A stretch of 64,000 nt of DNA from NCBI RefSeq assembly GCF_036785885.1, contig NC_092312.1:19176001-19240000 (forward strand), in the 5' to 3' direction. How positions within the stretch are numbered: position 1 is the stretch's first letter; every line of letters begins with the position of its first letter. The notes under the pieces were generated by a model. It was not told the DNA's origin and searched no databases. It saw only the letters and a list, made by a program, of their open reading frames with translations. The translations under genes and the position numbers were made by a program. Shown here one piece after another: positions 24,883 through 37,585 of this stretch. Origin of the DNA: Coffea arabica. Its lineage: Eukaryota; Streptophyta; Magnoliopsida; Gentianales; Rubiaceae.

Positions 24883-27800
24883 TCAGTTGGGACATGGTAA
24901 GCTGCAAAAATTCAACCCCAAGTTAAACAGGTTTCTCTGTGAAATGCTTGCCAAGGTACTTACATGCATGCTAGCGCTGTTTTATGCAACCGCAAACACC
25001 TATTCATACAACGTATCATTAACGCCCAACAAACAACAATTCTCCAAACCTCCCCTTTTTTCCACATACAATAATTTGTGCATTCCAATTTGTCTGACTC
25101 TAATCTCACAACATAGCTAGCAGTTGCCATGCTACTAAAGAAAAACTTCAATCCAGGAGCATTAAAAAGAGTGCCTTGTGAAAGCTTACTAGCTGTTTCA
25201 CTTTTCTTTTCACGTCATTGCTAGACGATCACATGGCCTTGAATCATGCATTCTGAAAATGAAATCTTACTTTAGTTTCGTTTTGTTCTTCTTGCTTAAA
25301 TACTAGCAATCTGTTGTGACAAAATCACACAGAATGAGATGCCCCCCATTTAGCTGATATGCAGCATGTCATCCAGATACAAGATCCAAATGTTGGATGG
25401 ATTTCACATATTATATTCCACATATGTGATTCGTTTTATTCTTGTAACAAATTATCCGATCCATATTTGACTTGAAACAAACATACCCCAGCTGGAGAAA
25501 TGTGTCCGAATTGTTGAGGTCCCGAGGACAACTTCCGGCTTGGTCGCTTAAGCGGGTCACTGATTCGGATGAAATCCCTTGTTCCAGCAGAGGTGTTTCG
25601 TCTTCCGATGTGCCTGCTACCTGCAATTATCAGTCAGAAAAGCAAAGATTGCAGCATGCTCATGCAGAGGGGCGAAACAAAGAAATAAAGGAAAAGGGAA
25701 ACTTTCACGTCACGCACTTTTTGTCTCAACTTTGCATTCTCTTCCTTTAATAATGCTTCCTACAATTCATTTTGCGAAGATAAGTGAGCAACCAAGAACA
25801 CACATTTCAATGCAGTCAACCAAATTATATTCCATTGGAATCTTAAGTAAATTGCTCCTACAGCATTATTGTCGGTTACAGATGATCTTCAAAACTATGA
25901 AAGCCCAATAACACTTTTTTATCTCCAGATTCTCAAATTGAAGATTTCCCATATTGTTATGCGATTAAATGCAGAATAACAGAAAATGATTGATAGATAA
26001 CCAAATAGAAACAGCTGGTGAGGGTAATTTGTCACCCGCCTTTTTCTTGAGAATACCAATTTCTTTCATGAATTTGTCACCCTGAAATCCAAAAAACATA
26101 GTACATCAACACTATGCAACAATTGAAAGACCTTGAAAGAAGACAAAACATGACAAGAACCTTGGTTTTGGCAATACGACTTAACCCTGCTTCAACCAAC
26201 TTTTCGAGTTTAACCAAGTCTTCCATGCTCAGTCCTACTAGCTCTTCACCTTTGAGATGTCTGTTACACGTGGGATCGCATCATAAGTATCACAAAACAA
26301 CGAACCATCCTCTACAAGGTATCTGATGGCAGAATATTGTACCTCAGTTCTGCGGTTTTCTCCTTGATTTCCTCAGCAAGCATGGCATGGGTATGATTCT
26401 CCCGCTAACAAAGGAAACATAGATGTCCTTTCCAATTAGAATTAAAGCAAAAATATATGCAGCTGAGAAGAGAATTATGATAATTATGCTATCATATCTC
26501 ATTTGTTTCTCTCCTTCGCTTGTATTTTCTCAACTCCTTTTTAGTTGGTTTTCATTTAATTTTCACATATTATTAGCAGTTAAAACTGAGTTATGTTCAA
26601 TTAGAGATGGCAGAATTCTTATATGTCTTTACTCGAAGCTATTTAACATTATTGGAAAAACCAAGAACTTCTGTTGTTGTTTGTAGATTTCCAGAGCGCT
26701 CTTGAAAATCTTACGAGAGGCTAATTTCTAGACAAAAATACTAGAGAACTTAATACCTGCGTGTGATGAGGTGGATGCTTGTCTTGCCTCCCAATGTCCT
26801 CGGAACATAGGCGGTGCCTTTCAATAACTTGCATCATACTTCAGAAGAGAAAAAATAAGCTTATAATGAGTTCTGGGCACTAAGCTTAAACTAACAATAA
26901 GAATGAAATAATTCCTTATGATAGGTTATAATATAATTAAACTACCAAATTTCAAAAAAACTAGACGCGTAGCTTTGCATCAGTTTAGCATGTTCAGTTT
27001 CATTTTTAAAATACTAAATCACCAACTTACAAGGAAATAAAAAGAGACATAACTGGAACTTAATTTCCTTGTCAACTTTATGCAATAGTTCATCCTCTTT
27101 TTTGTCAATAAATTGGAATACTAGCCATGTTAGGTATGCCAAAGTCTGTGAATTAACTGACACCGCTCCCCAAACATTGAGAAAGATCAACAAAAGTGTG
27201 CAAACTTAGACAAAGTTAAAGTAAATGCAAACATGTCATCAGGTTGTTGTATATGTCTCGTGATGCTTTACAAGAAGCCTACAAAAAGGGTCAAAGAGTC
27301 ATATCTAGGAGGTTGATGTTATACGAATCTTGATATTTATCACCAGCAATGATGTATCGCCTCTCTTTATAGAGTACAACCTTGCAATCTGCATCCAGCT
27401 GGTTTTCGTAAATATTTCCCATACAATGAAAGGCAGTAATACATCATCAAGGTGACATATGGGTTTTTCTCTTCTACCAATGTTGATTATATTCTAGTTT
27501 GGCTAACGGGTAACCAATAACCACCCATTAAGAGAGAGATCAAGTTTTAATTTTTTTAAAAAGATGTATTAATTTGAGAAAGTATCGAAATATAGGGTAT
27601 GCAATAATTATAATTGTGTGTATTCATATAGTAAGTTAAGTATAATTTAGATACTTTTCACAGCTTTTGTTAGTGATAAAGTTCCATCACTTTTGCCTGA
27701 AATTAAAAAAATTCCACAGCTTCACTCGTGAAGTTAAAAAACTTAATGAGAAGAATAAAAACATGAATGGAATTGTACAATTTGATACTTTGAGAATCCA

Positions 27801-30800
27801 GAAAAGGAGTTGTACAATTTGTTAGCTTTATGGTCGGTTTCTCATAGAAACATATTCATCTTCCCATATATTGGATTACACTTGAAGTCTAGACAATTGA
27901 CATATAAGAGTTAGACATTTCAGGATGAGTTAGATTTATTGAAATAACATCTCCTTTTGTCTTCCAGATGACACCAAAAAAAAAAAAAAATTTGCTTTTC
28001 TTTTGAGGGGTTTGTAAGTTCTTCCCTTTCCCTCCCTCCAAAAAAAAATGGAAAAAAATTAAGCTGGAGAATGAGGAAGGAAAGAATTGAACCTAAAACC
28101 TCTAATTTTTGCAATTTCAACCTTAGTCACTCCTTCTCAACCAGGTAAAAGGTGTGTTTTTAAATATCATGTTAATTATTAGTCCAAAGTTCATTGTAAG
28201 TTGAGCTTCATAGAGCCATATAAATATGCCCAAAAAATGTCTTTTGACAAAGCTAAGAAAATAGTTTTAAATAAATTAGAATTTAGTATCACATTTAAAG
28301 GTCGTCCATAATCTATTTCTCTGAGTCCCAATTTTGAATCATAAGTTGAAACTCGATAACTTTGCCTAGATCTTGAGATGAAACATGATACCCTAGTTAT
28401 GAATCATAAGTTTAAATTCAATACGTTATTCTACATAACCAAACTCTCTAATAAGATAAACTTTATGGTCAAATGCATATATGCTTGCATATACTTGCTA
28501 AGGAAAAACAAAGTTTAAAAGAAAAGAAGGGAAATAGAAGCTAAAAATGTTTGGTGCAACCAATAGTCTAACACTATAAATACTATAGTACAAAAACTAC
28601 ATATTTTCCGATTATTTGTCACCAAAACATAAATTTTGTCGAATAGGTTTCTAGGAGATGTGCTCACGATCAAGAATGAACCCCCTCCAAAAAAAAAAGA
28701 AAAAGAAAAAAGACAAAAGTAGCTAATCACTATAGTGCACATTTAAAAATTTCATTTCCTAATCCAGAAATGACTAGAACTAGCGTGCTTTAATGTGCAT
28801 ATTTACTGACTTCTTCAACAATACAAACTAGCACCAGAAACAATAGTTTACCTGATTTTTCACTATCCACTCTATTCATCGATTTTGTCACTGATTTCAT
28901 TTCTTGGTGCTTTATAACGCTTAGAATCTTTGTCCAGACGCCGGACATACAAAGTCATTGTATGCATGGGCCTGTGTTAACCCTATTCTTTTCACCCTTT
29001 CTTGAACTTCTTATATATTGAACTACCAATTAATTTCATTTTACACCATTCAATTATATTTAAATTCTCTCGTTGATCCCTAATATTAAAGTGAAATGTT
29101 TTAGATCTTAAAGTATAAAATGTGTTTCACTTTAGTACTTGAAATATTAAACTTGTCCCACTTTAGTTCCCAAAACATAAAATTTGTCTCATTCTAATCC
29201 CTAAAATATAAAATTTATCTCCCTTCCGTCAATGATTTCATTTAAGTGAGACAAATTTTATATTGTATAGATTTAAAGTGTCCCATTTTAAAATTGAATG
29301 ACCAAAGTGAAAATGCAAATATAGTTAAAGAGTATAAAGTAGAATTAACCCTTAAACTACACATACAGCATGAGACTTTGCTTCTAAATGCTGAACTACA
29401 TGTACAGAATCATATTTTTCTTATTCTCTTTCCTTTTCTTCTTCTTCTTGTTCTTCCTTTTTTTTTTTGTGAAGCAAAAACTTAAAATATACAAATTAGT
29501 GTCCAGTACACTATGCACGCTTGAAGATAATCAGACTATCATGTAAGTTCTCTATCTATATATCCTCTTCAGAAGCATTCTTATAGATTTCATTTTTGCA
29601 TCACGGAGTTTGTAATCCAGTACTCATGGTAATAAGTATTCTAGCAACCTAACGAAAAGGAAGGAGTTAGTTAAAAGCTTAGAAGAGCCATGGATCCTCA
29701 TTAATGACATAGGTTCAAGAACTCTTGATGATCTTTTTTACTAGGAAAAGATGGGAAAGAAGTTGCATGTTATTCTCCTCCATTTTGTTTGCCTTCGTTT
29801 TCCACAAGTCCGTTTAGTTATGACAGTGTGTAACATGTGACTTACATGCCAATCCATCAAGTTTTGGATATTTAAGCTTTATAACCTATGTATCCCGAGC
29901 ACGAATCATTCAATAGATTCGTGAAGGGCAACACTTCCGTAACTATCCTAATCGTTTTCCTTTAGTTTTGGATAGCATTTGCATTTGTTAGCAAAGGTAG
30001 AGATGGACCTTAAATTCCCATCGTCAAGATTAATAGAAATTGTTATTCTAAGATGAAATATGATAGTTGAGCTTGCTTTCTGTTTTTTATATGCTCGGTC
30101 CTATATTTCAAGACAAGAAAACAAGGGTTAGTAGGTGCCAAACAAGGTCCTTATAAGGACCATCGGAAATTACAATCACATCTAGATATGTCTAGAGTTT
30201 TTAACGAATCAAATCAAGACAAATGTTGTTTGCTACACTAACTTAAAGTATAGTTTGAATTCGATTCTTTAATTTATGCATATATGAATGAGTTTGACTT
30301 GTTATATTGAATTCAAGTTCAGCAATTTAAACTTAACGAGTCAAACGAAAATTTGAGTAATACATAGTTTAGAATGTAAACATGTTAGTTTTTTTGAGAA
30401 AATAAATAACACTAATTTTATATATACTTATTTTTTAGAGTAAAACACAAGGTATATATAAGTGTTCATATTTACATTTCCTTATTTTTCAAATTATGTT
30501 TGTGTTTGTTCCTAATTTTTATTTGAACTCAATTTGTTCTTTATACAATCAAACATTTCTCAAACTCGAATGAGCCAAAATGAGTCAGCCACGAACATGT
30601 TCGACATGTCAATGAGCAATCTAGGTCTCAGCCACTAAATTCAGAAACTGATCTATGAATTTTACATACGCTTAAATCGAAGCTAAAATGTGTCTAAGGT
30701 AAAGAACTATGTCCAAACCGAAATGAATTCAAATACTACTTAATAGCTATCTGCGTGTATTATTATACAGATGAGATACGGGTTTCTTACGCAAAGTTCA

Positions 30801-31090
30801 AAACAAATATTACTAAAAAAAAAGAAAAATCAATTTAGTACAACCGACATATTCGCTATCAAGAGTTCATTACTAGTTTTTATTTACCTATCGATGACTC
30901 AAAGAGTAGAGCTTCAATGGAACATTGATGATGGAACTAGGGAATCAAATGTGACAAGTTGAACTTCATGTCCAGTCGATAATTTTGTCTAATTTTATAG
31001 CCTCTGACATGCCGCATATATACATATATACATATATATATATGTAGATACATCTATGCAGGCACACATATATATATATATACATATATT

Positions 31091-31130
<40 letters not shown>

Positions 31131-31768
31131 TACACATGTATGCATGTCCCTAGTACTAGATGCGAATCTTCTCTTTCGCACAATTTGCACACGGAACCCC
31201 AATGTATCGGAAGATTCTGAGAACCGGCTAACTATGAAACCTACATGTATGTGTTATATATATTCTTCTGATCATTATCCAACCAGTTACCAGTCAATGA
31301 CAACACTTTTCGTTGACTGCTTCCCGTATTGTTTTCTACCCATCTCCCACATGCAGCAGACCAGACCATCCTAAAAAATAGTTCGAATGCTCGATCCCCT
31401 CTCCCAGTGAATTCTTGCTAGCAATTTGGTTCATATGATTCATATTGAAGTTGCTTAGAAGTGGAAAAGTAACCTCAAGAACTGAAAATTTTTGGGTTAT
31501 TTACAAACTATTTATAAAGTACTAGAAGGAAATGGTAACAAGTTGGAGAAAGGTGAGAAGTTATGAGGAGGAGAAAGGAAAAAGACCTTGAGCTACAATA
31601 CTCGAAGAGCTTGCCTGTTGCTGAGAAGACTATGAGGGCTATCTCAGCATCACAAAGTGTGGAGAGCTCCTGAGCTTTCTTGAAAAGCCCTCTTCTTCTC
31701 TTTGAAAAAGTCACTTGTCTAGCTGTCAAGTTATCAATCCTCTTGATCTGAATTCTTTGCCTGACCAT
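24883..31768 (-). CDS. SVP/AGL24-clade MIKC MADS-box transcription factor
   Basis: This is a nuclear MADS factor of the StMADS11 (SVP/AGL24/JOINTLESS) clade, whose members set flowering time, inflorescence identity or bud dormancy. Exons: 31768-31587 (182 nt, the MADS domain), 26838-26757, 26404-26343, 26260-26161, 26081-26040, 25759-25718, 25620-25487 and 24901-24883. Phases agree, giving 220 aa. The 100/42/42-nt K-domain exons match the clade's structure. The MADS domain (1-60) starts [18 protein letters not shown] and includes [16 protein letters not shown]. The K domain includes [18 protein letters not shown]. The C-terminus reads LQLG then LPCPN, giving the EAR-like LxLxL motif. Intron 1 is 4.7 kb. 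The intron after exon 5 appears to start with GC rather than GT. The subgroup (SVP, AGL24 or DAM type) is unresolved. Confidence 0.95.
29118..29240. repeat. Imperfect ~31-bp tandem repeat in MADS intron 1
   Basis: Three to four degenerate copies of a unit resembling AATTTGTCTCACTTTAGTCC plus AAAATATAA follow one another. The wider AT-rich block may be a transposon remnant. It lies within the 4.7 kb first intron. Confidence 0.5.
31017..31138. repeat. Compound TA/CATATA microsatellite in MADS intron 1
   Basis: About 120 bases are almost pure TA with scattered CA interruptions. The array lies some 450 bases downstream (minus strand) of the MADS exon 1 donor, so it is inside the first intron. 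Confidence 0.9.
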
Positions 31769-32390
31769 TTTTCTCGACTCAGATGAAAGATCGGACGTCA
31801 ACCCTGCACATAAAAAAGCCATCAGTGGTGAGTAGTAGCTAGTACAAACTGTTAAGAAGTACTCAACAAGAAGAGAGGAGGAAGACGGGAAAAAAGACAC
31901 GTACTAGTCCGATCACCTATGGGTTTCCGGCTGCATAAATGTCAGTCAAAATAGAGAAAGAGAAAATCTTGGAAGTACAAAACAGTATCTTCAACCAATC
32001 CCCCCTTCTCACTAAGATCAACAGAAATACACTCTATTTTTATCAAGTACAAGTTGTTGATGAAATCATGCGGATTCGAATCGAGGAAGATGCCAAATAG
32101 ACTAAAAACCAATTTTAATTAGATTAGGCAGGAAGGAAGGAAAAAAAACCAACCTGCAGAAAGAATGCCAATCAAGATCAACCCCAAAGCTTCCTCCTAG
32201 GAAGAGATAAGAGATTAGAGAGAAAAAGGAGGATGAGAGGAGGAGGAGCAGCAGGAATATGAGAAGACCAACTAGATTTGGAATAAAGGCCAAGAAAGCA
32301 TGAAAAAGACCCAAAATGTTCCAAATTACAGAAGTGGAAACATGAAAGCTATGGGGATAAAAAAATTCTCCTTGAAATTACCTTTCTAGG
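31769..32390 (-). other. Probable 5' leader of the MADS gene with an intron
   Basis: On the minus strand, a good acceptor (TTTTTATGTGCAG) ends at 31804 and leaves 35 leader bases before the ATG. A candidate donor, AAG then GTAATT, begins at 32381. That would put an intron of about 580 bases in the 5' untranslated region. This is inferred from splice signals only. Confidence 0.4.
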
Positions 32391-33482
32391 ATATTGGTTG
32401 TGGTGCTTTTGGAGGATCCACACCACCAGATACAGCTCCACTAATGGCGGACAGAGTGAGAGAAGACAAGAAGAGAGAACTAGTACAAGTAAAACTAAAT
32501 ATGATGAGGAATGGAGTACTGCCTTCTACTTTCTTTTTTTTCCTTGTCAATCTGATGTCTGAAGCTTAACTCAACTGGACAGACCCTTGAGAGGATTCCG
32601 GTATTCCACTTTTGGCCAAACAAACTGTCAATTTTATCTATTTTTTAATGTAATTTTTCCAGGATGTTGGAGTCAAAGTCGTCTGCTAAAAGAACCATTC
32701 TTTATTTGGAGGTCTACCATCAATACTAATTTTGTTGGAGTCAAGAAAAAATGTTTTATAGAGAAAAAAAAATGGAATAAAGCTATTGATGTATTTCTTG
32801 TTTGCAAGCGTACCTTTTATAAATAATTAAGATGTATGCTGTATCATTTTCAAGATACAAGATTATTTTTTGTGAAACTATATGCACAAGCAATAATGCA
32901 ATTCTAAGTCACCAACAGAATATAAAAAAAAAAAAAAAAAAAAACAGAAAGTATGAGAAGTGAGGTCAAGAACTTTAGCTAAGTTGTTACCCAAATCGAG
33001 AGCATATAGCAACCCTCACCGTACTTTTATACAATATAAAATAAAATAATAAAGAAATAATTCAGATCTTACAAATTATATTTCATTCTTTCAGAAAAAA
33101 TGCCCATTTTATTGACCTTTTGAAATCAAATCGTTGGTGAATGCTTTTCTTGACGTCTTACTATTCATTGTACAACAATTTAAAGTCACAGTTATGGCAT
33201 GTAATAGACTTTACAAAAACAATCTGAGAAGAGTTTATATTCCCGTGTTTCCTTTGGGCTCTCATTAAAAGTGTAGTTGTTTCAAAAAAAAATACGAGAA
33301 TGGAATGCAAGAGTGCAATAAATTGTATTTAAATGATAACTTTGATGCGAAAATTGAAATATGAATTGCGTGGAGAGAGTCGTGGCCAAGGGCATCGTTT
33401 GTCTCAAAGCTAAATGATACACATTTACCTCAAATATGCCTTAAATATGTTCAAAATTCAATCCTATGGTCTCCATACATGT
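32391..33482. other. Upstream flank of the MADS gene, no further gene seen
   Basis: The MADS promoter should lie at the left end of this stretch, but I see no clear TATA box. The rest is AT-rich with an A-run near 32923-32944 and no coding signal. Confidence 0.5.
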
Positions 33483-33830
33483 TTACCTATTCCTAAAAAA
33501 CCTTGGACCGCTATTTTTATGAACTTTATTCTGATCTAAGAGGAGAAATGATAGTAATTTTGTTGTGGTTGATAGATTTTTCATAATGACACATTTTATT
33601 CATTGCCATAAAATAGATCATGCATCTCATGTTGCTAATTTGTTCTTCAAAGAAATCATTGATTTGCATCGTATGCCAATGACAATTGTGTTTGAAAAAA
33701 AATAAATGATGAAGGCAAAGGTCAAGAGCACGTGGAACAAGTTAAAGTTCCAATTGGACCAGTCGCAAGAGCTCGAACGAAGAGGTTGCGTGATGAGCTT
33801 TCAAAGACTGGTTCGTGGTGGTGTTCAAAG
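33483..33830 (+). pseudogene. Decayed Ty3/gypsy retrotransposon pol fragment
   Basis: Conceptual translation gives three gypsy-like pieces in different frames. The first, from 33483, is LPIPKKPWT. The second, 33535-33693, is integrase core containing [11 protein letters not shown] and [12 protein letters not shown]. The third, from 33711, contains VPIGPVARARTKRLRDEL, like the end of gypsy polyproteins. A frameshift separates the first two, stops occur, and the middle of pol is missing. No LTRs were found. It is an inactive relic. Confidence 0.75.
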
Positions 33831-34940
33831 TTAAGAAATCATCCCAAAAGTCATTGAAGGTCTTGAGAATAAAATATTGGAAACTTGTTCATCCTGTTCA
33901 AGTAGGGGAAGAGTCAGATGAAGCAAACCCTAGTTATATGCATTAAGTTACTAAATTGTTAAACACTAAATCTGATATATTTAAATGCAAATCACATTAT
34001 GATAAATGAATAAATTATCACTTATTATTTGGAGTAAATTTGATTTATAAAATTTAATGTCACTTAATTAATTCATATATTCTATTTTTTTAGTTATGAA
34101 ACACTTTTAAATATGTTAAAATTTAAGTTCATTAAATTTAAAGGTGTGTTTCATAAAACTAAAATCTAAAATTTGAAACCGTTAAGTGACTAAATTGTTA
34201 CGTACTAAATACGATACATTTGAGTACATATCACTTTAAGTGATATGTGAATAACTTATTACTTTTTTTTGAGTAAATTTTGTCTAGAAAATTCAGTGTC
34301 ATTTAATTAATTCAAAATTTTTATTTTTTTTTGTTAATTAACATGTTAAGATCTTTAAATTTAAGTACTGAATTGGGTTATTAAATAAAGTCTAAGTACT
34401 AAATTCGGTTATCAAACACGACATTAGTGCATGTATTTATATGATAACTTAGATGCGATTCTAATGTATTAAAGATAGAATTTATAAAAAAAAATCCTTA
34501 CGAAAAAACTTCATATAAGTGATGGAAAGAATCCGTTGCTTAATTGAGGATTTTTTTTTCAATAGGCGCTCATTAGACACCTCTGAGTTTAAATTCAATT
34601 TAGCAGTTAGATGCACATGTTTCATTTATGATCCCTTTGACTTAGCCACTTTTTCAATTTATTTTCACCTACCCAAAAAGTTGATAGCCACTCGTAACCC
34701 TCACCTATTTAGCAACTAAATCCCTTAACTAATACTCCACTTAAGCACTTTGTGAGGGTGGTGAGATATTTAAAAAGGCAGTTCGAGATGTCCTTTTTAG
34801 AAAAATAAATAAATAGAGAAACATGAATGGTTAAGTGATGGTGGTGGTGCCATGCCATCCGTACACTGCAAAAGCTGGAGCATGTCGTGTCACAGGATTC
34901 ATGGCAGCACCCTGAAGGAGACATACTGCTGTGTTATTAT

Positions 34941-35136
34941 TATTTTTTTTTGTCGATACAGACGTGTCCAGATCAATTCTTACGGGGCCTAACTAATCCC
35001 TTGCGGCTTGGGGCCGGCGCCCTAACCCGATCCGAACATGTTAAGTACGTAGAGGAATCCAGCGGAGCGGAGACTCGAACTTGTGACCTCAAGATTCATT
35101 GATGAGAGGCGCTGCCGCTGGACCATTCATGCGGGC
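34941..35136 (-). mobile_element. tRNA-derived SINE with target-site duplication
   Basis: On the minus strand, TGGTCCAGCGGCAGCGCC resembles a tRNA A box. AAGTTCGAGTCTCC (plus-strand 35070-35083 region) resembles a B box. The A-rich tail is the T9 run near 34943-34951. Flanks GACATACTGCTGTGTTATTA (from 34920) and GACATATTGTTGTGTTATTA (from 35137) match at 18 of 20 bases, consistent with an aged duplication. Confidence 0.75.
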
Positions 35137-35251
35137 GACATATTGTTGTGTTATTAATATGGTTTTTTTTATAGAATTAAATTATAATACCCCTCAGGCA
35201 TTGCTTGCCACCATTTGTTGACACTTGTACGACCCAGTAAACTAATTACAG

Positions 35252-36402
35252 CGCAACGGATCCTTTATACCACACTCTGTCTCACATCCTATCCCATTCC
35301 TTCTAATCTTGTCAAGTGTCCCTTTATAAACCAAATTCTGAAGCAATCAACTCGGACCATATTTAATTAGTTAATCGATTAATCGGGCAAAAAAACTTAA
35401 TCTCTGTAACCGGTTATCAACTAAAATAAAAATTCAATCATAAAATTAGAGATTAAACAAGGGGAAAAAAACCACGAAACCTGAGTCGTCATCTCCACCA
35501 TACCCTTCGAAACAAAAAGAATCAGATATCACTCCTTCTCAAAAGCATCTTTTGGGTGAAACTCATCATCTCATCAGCGTGTTTCGGGAATGGCAATTGA
35601 ATGACACTCACCACCTGTTCATTGAGAAATTCAAATTCATGATGATTCTTTGCTTCTTCATTGAATAATAATTACCCATATTTTATCCAGCAAATCGTTG
35701 AGAAAATAAAAAGGATCCATGAAATTAAGAACTATCTTGGACGCAGCAGGCCAGAAATTAACACTTTCGGCATTTGGGAAATACCAATGCATAAGAAAAT
35801 TGCCACTCCAAAACCTTTTCTGCTAAACGAAAGCTAGTCTTCAACTGAACAGTGGGAGTATGTGAATTTTCCTTCAAATAATTACTCTTTTCCTCAATGG
35901 GCAACTCAAAGAATTTATGCAAAGGGATTGATGGGTTCGTCTTGTTTCAGTCTTTAAGTTTCGGGATTTCTTTTTTAAAATCTCTGTTGATTGAAGATCT
36001 ATTTGCTTAAGATGTTTTTTGTTCAAAAATTTTTGTGCTTTTGTGTTTGTATTATACCTGTTGAATTGTGAGTGATATCTGATGAGATGATGAGTTTCAC
36101 CCGAAAGATGCTTTTGAGAATGAGTGATATCTGATTCTTTTGTTTCGAAGGGTATGGTGGAGATGACGACTCAGGTTTCATGGTTTTTTCCCCTTGTTTA
36201 ATCTCTAATTTTGTGATTGGATTTTTATTTTAGTTGATAACTGGTTACAGAGATTAAGTTTTTCTGTTCTATTAATCGGTTAACTAATTAAATATGGTCC
36301 GAGTTGGTTGCTTCAGGATTTGGCTTATAAAGGGACACTTGGCAAGATTAGAATGAGTAGGATAGGATGTGAGACAGGGTGTGGCATAGAGGATCCGTTG
36401 CG
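35252..36402. mobile_element. Non-autonomous Mutator-like element with ~325-bp TIRs
   Basis: The ends CGCAACGGATCC (35252) and GGATCCGTTGCG (ending 36402) start two long inverted repeats, 35252-35578 and 36079-36402, similar along their whole length with scattered mismatches and small gaps. TAATTACAG flanks both sides exactly (35243-35251 and 36403-36411). A 9-bp duplication plus long TIRs is the signature of MULEs. The 500-base interior has no transposase or other convincing coding region. A transcript through it could fold into a long hairpin. Confidence 0.9.
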
Positions 36403-36803
36403 TAATTACAGCCAAGCATTTCTTGCTCTCAGCGAATTGTCCAATACGAATTTCAGACAAAATGACTCGAAAGAAGTTTTCTGTTTTCGGGCACTATTTG
36501 TTTTATTAGTGAAAAATGGTCGTTTGACTAAAAAAAAAAAAAAACATTTGGGCGACTCAACTATAGTAAGAAACATGCAATGTTTCATAGCTCGTATAAT
36601 TTATAAAAAAAAAAGTACACATTTTGGTAAAAAACATATGTATGCATTAGTTGAGCGGTCACTTTGACTAAACAAAGTGATGAATGATCAAAACATGTCT
36701 GAATAGTTTAATAACCATTTGCTCAATTCCTCAAACTTATATGGACAATGAACTAAAAACATCTTATACTACTTTTAGCCATTAAAATTCTTAGGAGAAT
36801 GAT

Positions 36804-37024
36804 GAGCCTGTTTGGTAAACAAATTTTGGGCTAAGTTTGTCCGTTGTAAGTTTATGACAACTTTAACTATATAAATTTTAAAGAACATCTCAAAAATTTT
36901 AAACTATATATTTCAAAATATATAAAAATTTATACATTTTTAAAAAAAAATTCTACAACTTCTACAGTAAGTTACAATAAAATTTTAGACAAACATCAAA
37001 AAAATTCATTTGCCGAATGAAGCC
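36804..37024. mobile_element. Tourist-like MITE, boundaries approximate
   Basis: GAGCCTGTTTGGTAAACAAAT at the left and TTCATTTGCCGAATGAAGCC at the right are partly complementary ends. They resemble those of the element at 62942-63075. No clear 3-bp duplication was found. Confidence 0.45.
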
Positions 37025-37570
37025 AATATCTAGTACAAACTCCTAACCGATAGAACCTTACCGCTGTTTATTTCATTAAATGACTGAATCATCCTTCATT
37101 TCATTCGCAGTATACCATTTGTTATTTTTAAACTCCAATTAATCCACTTAAACTTCTAAATCATGTGAATCTTTCCAGATTAGCTGGAAATACTCCATCG
37201 GCCCTATTCCCTTGTCACCATCTCTCCACTAAAGCACCTAACGACAACAATAGCCTTCCTAATCTGCACGTATTTTCGAGGCAAATTATTCACGGTGTAA
37301 GGCTCAATTATATACAACATGAATTTTGGACGTCTTCATCTAAAGCACTAGAAGGCATCAATTTGAGTGCTTGAGTATAGAAGGGAGGAGGTTTAAAGCT
37401 CTATTTGTTTTGTGCTTAAGTTAAAAGGGAAATCTAGCTAGAAGCAAACTACTCCACTAATTTGAGAGAAAAATACAATTTCTGTTAATTAACAAGTTGA
37501 TTTAATTGTCCCTCGGTACATTTAACCAAGAAAGAAAGAAAAAACAAACTGTCAAGACAACAAGATTTAA

Positions 37571-37585
37571 ACCCCCCCCCCCCCA
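37571..37585. repeat. Poly-C run
   Basis: A run of about 13 C residues is followed by CACCCC and then an A-rich run. No associated gene is seen. Confidence 0.8.

Noticed and set aside
28060-28120. B-box-like AGGTTCAATTC on the minus strand inside MADS intron 1
   Set aside because: No A box or target duplication could be found, so a SINE call is not supported.
30966-31202. Tyr/Ile-rich open frames in the TA array
   Set aside because: They are translations of the microsatellite and carry no coding signal.
36308-36667. 119-codon plus-strand open frame
   Set aside because: It begins inside the right TIR of the Mutator-like element, runs across the element edge and translates an A-run into lysines. 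It has no domain.
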